Origin: DYMC01 sp035406705
Lineage (GTDB): Bacteria > Verrucomicrobiota > Lentisphaeria > Victivallales > GWF2-50-93
NCBI GenBank assembly: GCA_964426675.1
Contig: CAYRRM010000023.1
Coordinates: 1-48,592, forward strand
Direction of reading: 5' to 3'
Length of the DNA: 48,592 nt
Under the pieces are notes generated by a model. That model was not told the origin of the DNA and ran no database searches. It saw nothing but the letters and a program-made list of their open reading frames with translations. Position numbers and translations under genes: made by a program. This document shows positions 25,887 to 34,491 of the stretch, piece after piece. Within the stretch, counting starts at the first letter, position 1; each line of letters begins with the position of its first letter.

Positions 25887-27104
25887 ATGAACTTTGAAGA
25901 ACTTATGTCGAAATACATTGATGGAGAGGAATTAAAAGATGCGGAGTTAATTTTTATCCATCAAAAGTTAGTCGATGAACCATCATTAATTGAATTTTTC
26001 AAAGGACATGTCAAAATCGAAACATTGTTATCAACTCCACTAACTTGGGAAAAGCAGATTTTTTTGATAGTAAAATCAAAATTACAGAGACCAATAATCA
26101 AATCAGAAACAAGGAAAGTACAGAAGACAAAAGGGGCATTTTTTATTCTTAAATGGGGTTGGGCTATCGCAGCATCTTTATTACTTGTCTTATTCTTACC
26201 GTTTTTATGGCAAAATACCGATAATTCACTTGTATTATCAGTGAAATCATCAAAAAGCGATATTATTATAAATGATAAACTGTACAAGGAAAATCTTTTT
26301 AAAGGAGCAAAGATCAAGACGCCGTCAAAGATAATCACCCCTAAAGGGGGAAATTTGCTGATCGAATATTCTGATAAGACACGCTTGGAACTTGGTGAAG
26401 ACTCAGAGATTAACACCATTTTTAGAGAAAATAGTCGAAAAATAATCTTTCTAAAAAATGGTTTTCTAAAAGTGGATTCCACTCCTCAAAAAAAATCAAT
26501 GTTAATCTCAACTCCTAACACAGATATTGAAGTTATTGGAACTTCTTTTGAAATCCGGTCTAGTGAGGAAAAAACATGTGTGGACTTGATAAAAGGTAGA
26601 CTCTCTGTCACTAACAATGTAAGTGGGGAAAAAGTTGTCTTAAATAAAGGAGAATCCATAATCAGTTATTCTTCAGGCAATATAACCAAAACTGAAGATA
26701 ATGATTCTCTACTATGGAAAGCCGAAAATGGAGGCATTGTTTCCTTTAGAGAAGAAAACGGAGACAATATAATAACTTTAAGTACTGGTGAAAAGGACTT
26801 GAAAGATGCAAAAATTGTAAGGCATATCAACTTCATAACAGAGAAAGAGATAAAAATCAATTTCCAAGTCAAAGCCATTGGTCTTGAGAGTTGTGGTTCA
26901 ATACTTATTTTCAAAAATGCAAAATTTGAAAATGTCCATCTTAGGAATATCCTTGAATACACTTCTCCACCTCCACGCGATTGGACAAAAGTGGAAAAGA
27001 TTATTACAGTACCAGAGAATATGGTTTCGGCATTATGCGTCGTTTACATTAATGGTAATGGCGAGTTGCAATTGAAGAATTTTAAGATTTCATTCTCAGA
27101 ATGA
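25887..27104 (+). CDS. FecR-like anti-sigma/transmembrane sensor
   Basis: The 405 residues begin with a cytoplasmic part (MNFEELMSKYIDGEELKDAEL) like anti-sigma domains, then one membrane helix (about 88-108, WGWAIAASLLLVLFLPFLW), then a FecR domain: KIITPKGGNLLIEYSDKTRL, FLKNGFLKVDSTP, ISTPNTDIEVIGTSFEIRS and VVLNKGESI. The last ~140 residues form another beta-rich domain that might bind carbohydrate. The arrangement suggests it holds the sigma factor until an outside signal arrives. The nearby GH9 gene is a likely target, by position only. Confidence 0.85.
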   Translation: MNFEELMSKYIDGEELKDAELIFIHQKLVDEPSLIEFFKGHVKIETLLSTPLTWEKQIFLIVKSKLQRPIIKSETRKVQKTKGAFFILKWGWAIAASLLLVLFLPFLWQNTDNSLVLSVKSSKSDIIINDKLYKENLFKGAKIKTPSKIITPKGGNLLIEYSDKTRLELGEDSEINTIFRENSRKIIFLKNGFLKVDSTPQKKSMLISTPNTDIEVIGTSFEIRSSEEKTCVDLIKGRLSVTNNVSGEKVVLNKGESIISYSSGNITKTEDNDSLLWKAENGGIVSFREENGDNIITLSTGEKDLKDAKIVRHINFITEKEIKINFQVKAIGLESCGSILIFKNAKFENVHLRNILEYTSPPPRDWTKVEKIITVPENMVSALCVVYINGNGELQLKNFKISFSE

Positions 27105-27225
27105 GAGAGAACTTCCCATTCTGTTACTTTGCATCTGTTTCAGGGTATATTTTTATCAGTCCAGATCAATTGCAAAATACCGCATAACTATGTGGAATTT
27201 TGCAGTTACTCATTAATGAATTGAG

Positions 27226-27245
27226 TTTCGCGAAAACTTTCGCGA
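27226..27245 (+). promoter_or_regulatory. Palindromic TTTCGCGAAA operator candidate upstream of GH9 gene
   Basis: The site holds TTTCGCGAAAACT followed by a second TTTCGCG, giving overlapping palindromes about 40-60 bp before the GH9 start. The same 13-mer occurs once more, at 33029-33041, before the pseudopilin gene at 32950. TCGCGAAA occurs nowhere else in the window that I found, so a shared regulator is plausible. Confidence 0.45.
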
Positions 27246-27284
27246 TTGTTATAAAGATATTAAAAAAAGATAATGAGGTATTTT

Positions 27285-29765
27285 ATGAAAATTCAACACA
27301 TTATTATTGGGCTGATTATTTGGGAAGTTTTTGCAGTTTTCGCAGATGAGGAGATGAAAAATGGAATTACCCATCCGGAAGATGGCGCTACTGTTGTCGA
27401 ACTTTATCCAGCAACACCAGACATAGTCGCCATTAGAATACAAGAAATGGAAGTTATAAAAGAGGGACAAAAGAAATACGTAGCAGAGGAAAAAGATGAA
27501 ATAAAAGCGGGTGGAGAATTAGTCCCAGTATGGACAAAAAATGGTGTATCCAGAGAAAAGATCAACAGAGATCTTTATAGAAATGGTCAACGCTATGCCC
27601 ATTATTTTGAACCCTATGGCACATGGCAACCAATGATATGGAGGGAATATATAAGAGGAACTCCGCTTAAAAAGAATCTGATAGATTCTCCATCGGCGTA
27701 TAGGATCTATAGTGATAATATAGAAGCAATGAGAAATGGCATTGAGCCCTTAACCGTCTATCGTAAGAGCAAACCTATTGATCAGGATCTGGTTAACGGA
27801 AAGAAATCTGTTCAGCACATCATATATCTCAAATTGCCGGAAAAACTTGTTGAAGGAGCTAAATATAAAATTGAATTTAAAGCTATTAATACTCGTGAAA
27901 CTTCCGTTGAATTCAAATTTAATTCACGTGAAAATCGCAGTGAATCAATTCATGTTAACCAGATTGGCTACAGACCTGATGATACATTTAAGAGGGCTTA
28001 TTTGTCTCTTTGGCTCGGCAATGGAGGCGCATATAAATATGAGATTGATTCCTTTGAAATAATTGACGATAATAGCAAAAAGACCGTTTACAGCGGGAAA
28101 ATTATAGAAGGGTTTCCCGTTTCCAGACCTGAAAAACTGAAAGAGGATAAAAACTTCGTATTCACGAATGTTTATTATATGGATTTCAATGATTTTCAAA
28201 TGATAGGAAAATTCAGGATACACGTACCTGGAGTTGGCGTAAGTTATCCTTTTGAGATTTCAAATGAAAGAAGTTGGCTTTCTGCGTTTTCCATTTCAAT
28301 GAAAGGGTTACTAGCGCATAGAAGCGGTATTGAGCTTGGGCCTCCTTTTAGTGAATACAGGAGACCAAGAAACATGCACCCAGCAGATGGTTTCAAAATA
28401 TTTGAGCTCGAACATACAAGATTGGAGGGAGAAATCGCTATAGTTAGAAAGGAACTAGATCAGAAAATTGGTAATCCTGCGAATATCTCAAAACTCAAGA
28501 TAAATTCCAATGCCTGGGGTGGATACATGGACGCTGGAGACTGGGATAGGAGGGCCAACCATCTTGATGTAAGCTACGATTTGCTTGAGTTGTATCAGAT
28601 TAATCCAACTTTTTTCGCTAAAGTAAAGTTATCTCTGCCACCTGGTGAGACTAAGGATAATATTCCAGATTTGGTCAATGAGTGCCTATGGAACATTGAT
28701 TGCTATGCAAGAATGCAGGAAAGCGATGGTGGCGTGAGAGGGGGAATCGAATCCACTAAGCATCCTCGTCAGGGTGAAGCAAGTTGGCAAGAAACGCTTT
28801 TAATTGGAACTTTTGGACCAGACCCTATAACAAGCTACTCTTTTGCTGCATGCTCTGCAAAATCCGCGAGAATATTATCTGAAATTGACTCACACAAAGC
28901 AGATTTTTATCGCAAAAAGGCAATACTTGCATGGAACTGGTCTGAAGAAAGTGCTCAAAAAGTTTTCGATGAAATAAAGAAAAGAAGTCCTTCATTTGAC
29001 CTAAATCAAGCAATAAAAAGCTTAAATGCGGAGAAATTAAGGGCAGCATCGGAATTATATTCACTCACTAATGATGCAAAATATCACAATGCTTTTAAGG
29101 ATTTACTGGGAAAAATTGACCCATATGATGTCAGTGAAATTGAAATAGGTGCTATGTTTAATTACGCAATGCTATCCAATGAAAAAAGTGACCCGAAGTT
29201 TAGAAATATTTGCGTTGAACTAATAAAACGCTTCGCCGATGTGGCTATTGACTTCGGAAAAAATAATGCCTTTAACATTCATACAAGAGTGCCTGGCCTC
29301 CCAATGATGGGATGGGTAGCTTACTATTCAGTTCCAGAAATGATAGTAGGGCCTGTCCTACCAAGAGCATATATTCTCACCAATGATCGAAAATATCTTG
29401 ATGCTGCAATTGCTGCTGCTCATTTTTCATCAGGAGCTAATCCTCTCAACATTACTTTCACTGTCGGTGTTGGATCGGATTATCCGCGAAATCCACTTCA
29501 CATAGATAGTAGAGTATCGGCGCAAAAAGCCCCTGAAGGCATTACTGTCTATGGCCCTATGGATGCACAAGCAGAATGGGGGTTCAATAGTTGGGTTCAT
29601 ACCTGGCATTTGGGAGATATGTTTCCAAACAGTCATTCATGGCCAGCAGCGGAATGGTATGTTGATATATTCCTATGGCCAGCCATGTGCGAATATACCG
29701 TTCACCAGACGTTTCGTCCTACTGCATATTATTGGGGATTTTTAGCTGCAAGAGATAAAAAATAA
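27285..29765 (+). CDS. GH9 family glycoside hydrolase
   Basis: I prefer the ATG at 27285 (GAGG ribosome site 6 bp upstream) to the one at 27273; the product then starts MKIQHIIIGLI with a signal peptide cut near VFA. About 826 residues. A beta-sandwich region leads into an N-terminal Ig-like part (SIHVNQIGYRPDDTFKRAYL), as in CelD_N-containing GH9 enzymes. The (alpha/alpha)6 barrel starts near residue 340, with the catalytic motif GGYMDAGDWDRR, DLVNECLWNIDCYARMQ, GANPLNITFTVGVGS and a late Glu in WPAAEWYVDIF as possible acid. GH9 enzymes are inverting beta-glycanases, mostly on beta-1,4-glucan, sometimes glucosaminides; the substrate is uncertain because the C-terminal part is unusual. Confidence 0.82.
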   Translation: MKIQHIIIGLIIWEVFAVFADEEMKNGITHPEDGATVVELYPATPDIVAIRIQEMEVIKEGQKKYVAEEKDEIKAGGELVPVWTKNGVSREKINRDLYRNGQRYAHYFEPYGTWQPMIWREYIRGTPLKKNLIDSPSAYRIYSDNIEAMRNGIEPLTVYRKSKPIDQDLVNGKKSVQHIIYLKLPEKLVEGAKYKIEFKAINTRETSVEFKFNSRENRSESIHVNQIGYRPDDTFKRAYLSLWLGNGGAYKYEIDSFEIIDDNSKKTVYSGKIIEGFPVSRPEKLKEDKNFVFTNVYYMDFNDFQMIGKFRIHVPGVGVSYPFEISNERSWLSAFSISMKGLLAHRSGIELGPPFSEYRRPRNMHPADGFKIFELEHTRLEGEIAIVRKELDQKIGNPANISKLKINSNAWGGYMDAGDWDRRANHLDVSYDLLELYQINPTFFAKVKLSLPPGETKDNIPDLVNECLWNIDCYARMQESDGGVRGGIESTKHPRQGEASWQETLLIGTFGPDPITSYSFAACSAKSARILSEIDSHKADFYRKKAILAWNWSEESAQKVFDEIKKRSPSFDLNQAIKSLNAEKLRAASELYSLTNDAKYHNAFKDLLGKIDPYDVSEIEIGAMFNYAMLSNEKSDPKFRNICVELIKRFADVAIDFGKNNAFNIHTRVPGLPMMGWVAYYSVPEMIVGPVLPRAYILTNDRKYLDAAIAAAHFSSGANPLNITFTVGVGSDYPRNPLHIDSRVSAQKAPEGITVYGPMDAQAEWGFNSWVHTWHLGDMFPNSHSWPAAEWYVDIFLWPAMCEYTVHQTFRPTAYYWGFLAARDKK

Positions 29766-29827
29766 GTTAATTGCTTGATTTTTATTAAAATAGAAAAATA
29801 TTTACTTTTATCATTTAAAGTTATGTT

Positions 29828-31561
29828 ATGATAAAATTTAATCCAGAAGAAGTTCCCTTTAGTATTTTCGGTTCATATATGTGTTTTTCTGTTCTTCCTA
29901 AGGAATGGGGATATAATGGTTTAGTTATGAGAACAATGAGAAACGCTCCAGGTATGAGGGAACTATTGCATATTTTTCTAATCAAGAATGGACTCCGGAT
30001 TGATTATCGTGTAGATGCCAGGCCATGGGTGTGCTCACTTGTCACTAACGACGGACAATTAAAAATAACTTTTGCTAATAAAAACTGTGTTCGAATTAGG
30101 GGAGAGTCGCTTTCTCTGAAATTTGAATCGGTTCCTCTTCGTGGACAATACGCATTTGCAGTATCAGAATGCTCATGGATTCTTAATTCCCCACCTACAG
30201 CAACTCAATATTTAATAACTCTCCTTAGAGGACAAACTGAAATAAATTGTAATCTTGAGATTGATGACCTTAAACGCGATGGGAAAAAACATAAGTTAGT
30301 TGAACGTAAGGTGGCGTTCACTTTCGCCCCGGATGAATTTGGAATATTTGAACTTGCGTTAGAAGAGTTTATCACTACTCCTAATAAAACTGGATTAAAA
30401 GAAAATTTTCAAAAGATTGAACAGAGTGCTAAATTCGAATGGATGAGATGGCTCGATACCATGCCTGCAGTATCTAAGAGATATCTCAAGACCGCGGAAT
30501 TGGCGATGTATGTGAACTATGAATCAGTGGTGGCGCCGTATGGAAACTTATCCCGCAATACCTTGCTGATGAGCAAAAATTGGATGACATCATGTTGGAG
30601 TTGGGATCATTGTTTCAATGCAATAGCTCTTGCATATAAAAATCCAGATCTCGCATGGGATCAGTTAAACATTTTTTTTGATTTGCAGGATGATTTCGGT
30701 TGTCTACCGGATGCAGTTAGTGCCACGTCAATAATCTGGAATTTCTCTAAGCCACCTATATATGGTTGGACATTTTCACGAATGATGGAAATAAATAAAA
30801 AGTTTAAAGAAAAAAAGTTTATATCATACATTTTCCCAAAACTTGCCAAATGGACAATTTGGTGGCTTAAAAATAGAGATTTCAACAGTGATGGACTATG
30901 TGAATATCATCATGGCAACGATTCAGGTTGGGATAATGCAAGTGTTTTTGACTTGGGTTTTCCAGTAACAGCACCTGATCTTGCCACCTACTTAATCATA
31001 CAAATGGAACTCTTGTCGAAATTAGCCATTATTTTAGGTAAGAAATCTGAGTCAAAAAAGTGGCAAATAAACTCTGATAAAATGTTAAAGAAAATGATTG
31101 AAAAACTCTGGGACGGAAATCAATTTCAAACGAAAAATGCCTCAACCGGAGAGATATCCGCAAGAGGTGATAGCCTAATTAATTATGTTCCAATATTAAT
31201 TGGGGACAAACTACCAGCACAAATCCGGAATAAAATCGCTTCAGAACTGAAAATTGGAGGAAGATTTGTAACTAAATTTGGTCCTGCAACGGAAAATCCA
31301 CGGAGTAAGTGCTACGTAGATAACGGGTATTGGAGAGGCCCAGTCTGGGCACCTATTGTATTATTGATTACAGATGGACTTAGACGTTCAGGTTTTCAAA
31401 ATCAGGCCAAGGTTATAGCTAAAAATTTCTGTGAAATGTGCAGAACAAAAATGACTTTTGCTGAAAACTACGATCCCTTAAATGGAAAACCTCTTTGTGA
31501 TAAAGCATATACATGGTCATCAAGCGTCTTCCTTATACTTGCTCACGAGTTAAATCAGTAA
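29828..31561 (+). CDS. GH63-like (alpha/alpha)6-barrel glycosidase
   Basis: 577 residues with no signal peptide. The N-terminal third is beta-rich. The barrel has WMTSCWSWDHCFNAIALAYK, then DGLCEYHHGNDSGWDNASVF (from about residue 357; the Asp in NDSGWDN fits the general acid of GH63-type enzymes), and YWRGPVWAPI, TFAENYDPLNG and YTWSSSVFLI near the end, where a catalytic Glu is expected. Families GH63, GH37 and GH15 share this fold, and mannosylglycerate or alpha-glucoside hydrolases are the nearest guesses. It lies 62 bp after the GH9 gene and may be cotranscribed. Cytoplasmic location suggests it acts on imported sugars. Confidence 0.7.
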   Translation: MIKFNPEEVPFSIFGSYMCFSVLPKEWGYNGLVMRTMRNAPGMRELLHIFLIKNGLRIDYRVDARPWVCSLVTNDGQLKITFANKNCVRIRGESLSLKFESVPLRGQYAFAVSECSWILNSPPTATQYLITLLRGQTEINCNLEIDDLKRDGKKHKLVERKVAFTFAPDEFGIFELALEEFITTPNKTGLKENFQKIEQSAKFEWMRWLDTMPAVSKRYLKTAELAMYVNYESVVAPYGNLSRNTLLMSKNWMTSCWSWDHCFNAIALAYKNPDLAWDQLNIFFDLQDDFGCLPDAVSATSIIWNFSKPPIYGWTFSRMMEINKKFKEKKFISYIFPKLAKWTIWWLKNRDFNSDGLCEYHHGNDSGWDNASVFDLGFPVTAPDLATYLIIQMELLSKLAIILGKKSESKKWQINSDKMLKKMIEKLWDGNQFQTKNASTGEISARGDSLINYVPILIGDKLPAQIRNKIASELKIGGRFVTKFGPATENPRSKCYVDNGYWRGPVWAPIVLLITDGLRRSGFQNQAKVIAKNFCEMCRTKMTFAENYDPLNGKPLCDKAYTWSSSVFLILAHELNQ

Positions 31562-32140
31562 TAGAAAGTCTGTCAAGATAGTTGCTAAGTTGCCTTGTTT
31601 TCACTAAATGCTTAACTATTGGATTATTTGATTCGAATATCTTTGATTTTTGCCGAACTCATATTGAGTTTACTTAACTCTCGTTCAGTCTTGAGATTTG
31701 ATGTTGATGTATCATCTTCATATAGTACAATTTCTTCTTTTTATATATAGGTATGAGTATGTATAAGACGAGTTAAATTCGTTGATTCGTCGCACCTTGG
31801 TTTTGAATCGTCCATCTGGTCACAATGATGCAGACTGTCTGTCGATTATCTTATATCTTGTAATTTGCTTATCACGTTACAAAGATAAAATCAATAGGAA
31901 TATATATATATTTATATATGTATTATCAACTTATCAACTCTAAGTTCTTTTCTGGCATTGGTAAGAAGTATATGTTAGTTACAACAAGCAAACACATACG
32001 TGTTTAATTAGGCAAAAACTTGAAAAAATGAATCGAGAGTAATTTCATAACATTTTTATGATAATATCTATTTCCTGATTAAACCACAAAATTTAGTTTC
32101 CAACTCAGACAAAACAAACAAATAAATTTTCTATAATAAT
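31562..32140. other. Long AT-rich spacer
   Basis: About 580 bp between convergent genes with no supported gene. It holds a run of TA repeats (about 31903-31920) and a tandem TTATCAAC (about 31924-31940). No transposase fragment, CRISPR repeat or tRNA was seen. Confidence 0.4.
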
Positions 32141-32171
32141 GCAATAAAAAAAACTGAATTTTTTTTATTGC
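32141..32171 (-). terminator. Hairpin at the end of the minus-strand pseudopilin gene
   Basis: A perfect 13-bp inverted repeat, GCAATAAAAAAAA (32141-32153) and its complement (32159-32171), with a 5-base loop. It overlaps the stop codon. On the minus strand the stem ends in T-rich sequence; probably a terminator, though its stem is AT-rich. Confidence 0.5.
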
Positions 32172-32950
32172 TTGGCTCTGAAAAGCCATGGATTACCAGT
32201 GCCGATAAGTTCATTACGGGCACGTTGAACAATTTCTCTATTGGAAAGATAATTTACATGGCCATCTACATACACAAAATTCGCCCCCTGGTTCATATGA
32301 CGAAATTTGTCAATATCATAGTCATCAAAATTTTGTGCTTGCCAATAAGTACCCAAGTCGCTGTTGCCGGCTTTACTATCACCCACGAGTATGCGATAAC
32401 TGGGATCATGAACTAATCTCAAGTTGCCGTGACTACGGTATTGTGCTACCCAATCAGCATCATCAAAGTCACGAGGCGGCAAGCGTCGATTCTTACCATA
32501 ACCGCCATTGAATCTAGCAATTAGACGACCATTCCATGGCGCATTGGTAATAGGCGCCCGGTTCTTAAAATCCGGACAAACAAGAATATTACTGTTCCAC
32601 TGATCGGCAATACCCCACGAGTCATTAGGCCCACCAGGATAGTAATTAGCTAGTCGCGGCACACCAATATATGTGCCAAGGAAAAAAAACCAATGGCAGT
32701 CATTCTCTCTGGGACCATAATCTCCCCACGCATTAGTCGGCATCACCCACTGATCGTTGTCTGACGCATACATACTTATACCTAAACCGATTTGTCGGAG
32801 TTGAGATGCGCACTGTATTTGTCTAGCGTAGGCTTTTGATTTCTGAAGAGACGGTAACAATAGTGCAGCAAGGATTGCAATTATAGCAATAACAACAAGC
32901 AATTCAATTAATGTAAAATTAACATTACTATTTTTTAGTCTGAGCATCAT
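32165..32950 (-). CDS. DUF1559-like pseudopilin
   Basis: 261 residues with leader MMLRLKNSNVNFTLIELLVV and the IAIIAILAALLLPSL helix. After QCASQLRQIGLGISMYASDN the globular part is rich in Trp, Asn and Gly, and ends with H-x9-DG (HMNQGANFVYVDGHVNYLSN). The DNA is visibly richer in G+C than its surroundings and flanked by about 500-600 bp of AT-rich non-coding DNA on each side, so it looks like a recent arrival. It stands alone, transcribed away from the GntR-type regulator gene. Confidence 0.87.
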   Translation of the reverse strand: MMLRLKNSNVNFTLIELLVVIAIIAILAALLLPSLQKSKAYARQIQCASQLRQIGLGISMYASDNDQWVMPTNAWGDYGPRENDCHWFFFLGTYIGVPRLANYYPGGPNDSWGIADQWNSNILVCPDFKNRAPITNAPWNGRLIARFNGGYGKNRRLPPRDFDDADWVAQYRSHGNLRLVHDPSYRILVGDSKAGNSDLGTYWQAQNFDDYDIDKFRHMNQGANFVYVDGHVNYLSNREIVQRARNELIGTGNPWLFRAKQ

Positions 32951-32994
32951 TTACTCTCATTGTCTTATTAATGGGCAAATTTTCTCTCCATTAC

Positions 32995-33041
32995 AATATA
33001 CCCAGATAATCTCTTTTGTAACAAAATATTTCGCGAAAACT
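32995..33041 (-). promoter_or_regulatory. Promoter plus palindromic operator of the pseudopilin gene
   Basis: On the minus strand TTGTTA (33024-33019) and TATATT (33000-32995) are 18 bp apart, about 45 bp before the ATG at 32950. The palindrome TTTCGCGAAA (within 33029-33041) lies directly upstream of the -35 box and is shared with the GH9 upstream site at 27226. Confidence 0.45.
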
Positions 33042-33387
33042 GTAAAAAATTCTTATTCCTTACATTCTTTTTTCGATTGCTAGTCCCTAAAAATATATTT
33101 TGGGTACAATTTTTTGATATAATCCGTTAATGGAAAATTTGTTAAGTAAAAAATAAACTATAAGAATAGTATGGGACAAAAACTCCAATTACTTCCTTGG
33201 CTAAGTATATTTACTACAATAACCAAAGTATTTGCAAGCTCAATCTTTTAAAAAAGTTATATCTATATTTTCATGAATCACCATCGTTTTACATTAATAA
33301 TCATATAAATTTAATTGATAAAATCACAAAATGCAGATTTATTTAAGCTTGTTTTCAATTTTTTTTATTATTTTTCTATTTTTTTAC
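33042..33387. other. Divergent AT-rich spacer
   Basis: Upstream DNA between the pseudopilin and the regulator gene. No gene, RNA or repeat was recognised; T runs are frequent near 33360-33385. Confidence 0.35.
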
Positions 33388-33415
33388 TTGAAATTTCTAT
33401 TTTAAATAATATAAT
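33388..33415 (+). promoter_or_regulatory. Promoter of the GntR-type regulator gene
   Basis: TTGAAA (33388-33393), 16-bp spacer, TATAAT (33410-33415). The start codon is at 33445 and no Shine-Dalgarno sequence is evident, so the leader is only about 20-25 nt. Confidence 0.55.
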
Positions 33416-33444
33416 TATTAGAAAAATGATATTTTATTTAAATT

Positions 33445-34491
33445 ATGAAATCAGAAATTATAGTCAGAGAATTAAGGCAACAAATCGTTAAAGGTAATTT
33501 AAAACCAGGAGAAAGAATTCCACATAGAAGTGAACTCGTTTCAAATTATAAGGTAAGTTTAGGAACGATTCAACGTGCAATAAACATTCTAATTAATGAT
33601 GGGTTTCTTATATCAAAAGGCGCTTTTGGTACGCAAGTTTCAGAGACGCCCCCTCACCTTCACTGCTATGGTCTTGCAATCCCCCAGGCAATACCTGAAA
33701 ACTGTGACAGTTTTTGGTTGACAATGGCTGCTACGGCTGAGAAGTTTAATTCTGAAGGGAGAATAAAATTCAATGTGTACCGTGGTGTTGTTAATGATGA
33801 TAAAAATAGTGATTATCAAAGACTCATATATGACATCAGTTCTAATTGCATTTCGGGGCTTATATTACTCGGTGCAGGAAATATAAGAAACAGGGTTTTT
33901 ATTGAAAATCCATCTATTCCGATAGTGCTTTTCGAAGAGACTTTATATGATCCTGGTCTTTCTTCGGTCTGTTGTGATATGTATTCTTTTATTGATAAGT
34001 CTATCGAAAAACTTGCTCTTTGCGGTAGAAAAAATATTGCCATTTTATCAGGAGTACATTTATCTTCCGAGCATCTAAGCCATTTTTACAAGAAGTTAAA
34101 AGAGGCTGGTTTATCATCGAAACCTCAATTGTCACAAGCAATTGGAATAGATAGATATTCCCTTCCGTGGGTAAAAAATCTTGTACATTTGATGATGCAA
34201 GGTGTTAATGGAGAGAGACCGGATGGACTGATTATAGCAAATGAAAATCATCTTCCATTTGCGGCTGAAGGTATTGCAATGTCTGGACTTTTAATAGGAA
34301 ATGACATAGATGTTATAGCTCACGCCAATTTCCCGCTTTCTCAGCCTTCTCCAGTAGGTGTTTTAAGAATAGGATTTGATTGCAGAACTCTTCTTCATAC
34401 ATGTATTAAGAATATCACTGAAATTAAGAATGGAAAAAGACCTGGATTTGTGAGAAAGGTTGCAGCAGTGGAAGAAAAGGATATAAAATGA
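33445..34491 (+). CDS. GntR-type HTH regulator with sugar-sensor domain
   Basis: The 348-residue protein has an N-terminal GntR winged helix (IIVRELRQQIVKGNLKPGER, VSLGTIQRAINILINDGFLI, GAFGTQV). From about residue 75 a periplasmic-binding-protein-like sensor follows, more divergent than the one at 6099 (CYGLAIPQAIPENCDSFWL; SGLILLGAGNIRN; GRKNIAILSGVHLSSEH; GLIIANENHLPFAAEGIAMSG). The last codons overlap the next gene (ATGA type), so it is cotranscribed with the GH99/71-like gene and probably controls it. Confidence 0.83.
   Translation: MKSEIIVRELRQQIVKGNLKPGERIPHRSELVSNYKVSLGTIQRAINILINDGFLISKGAFGTQVSETPPHLHCYGLAIPQAIPENCDSFWLTMAATAEKFNSEGRIKFNVYRGVVNDDKNSDYQRLIYDISSNCISGLILLGAGNIRNRVFIENPSIPIVLFEETLYDPGLSSVCCDMYSFIDKSIEKLALCGRKNIAILSGVHLSSEHLSHFYKKLKEAGLSSKPQLSQAIGIDRYSLPWVKNLVHLMMQGVNGERPDGLIIANENHLPFAAEGIAMSGLLIGNDIDVIAHANFPLSQPSPVGVLRIGFDCRTLLHTCIKNITEIKNGKRPGFVRKVAAVEEKDIK

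Noticed and set aside
31562..32140. Possible mobile-element or CRISPR remnant
   Set aside because: Only simple AT repeats are present: no regularly spaced repeats, terminal inverted repeats or transposase fragments.
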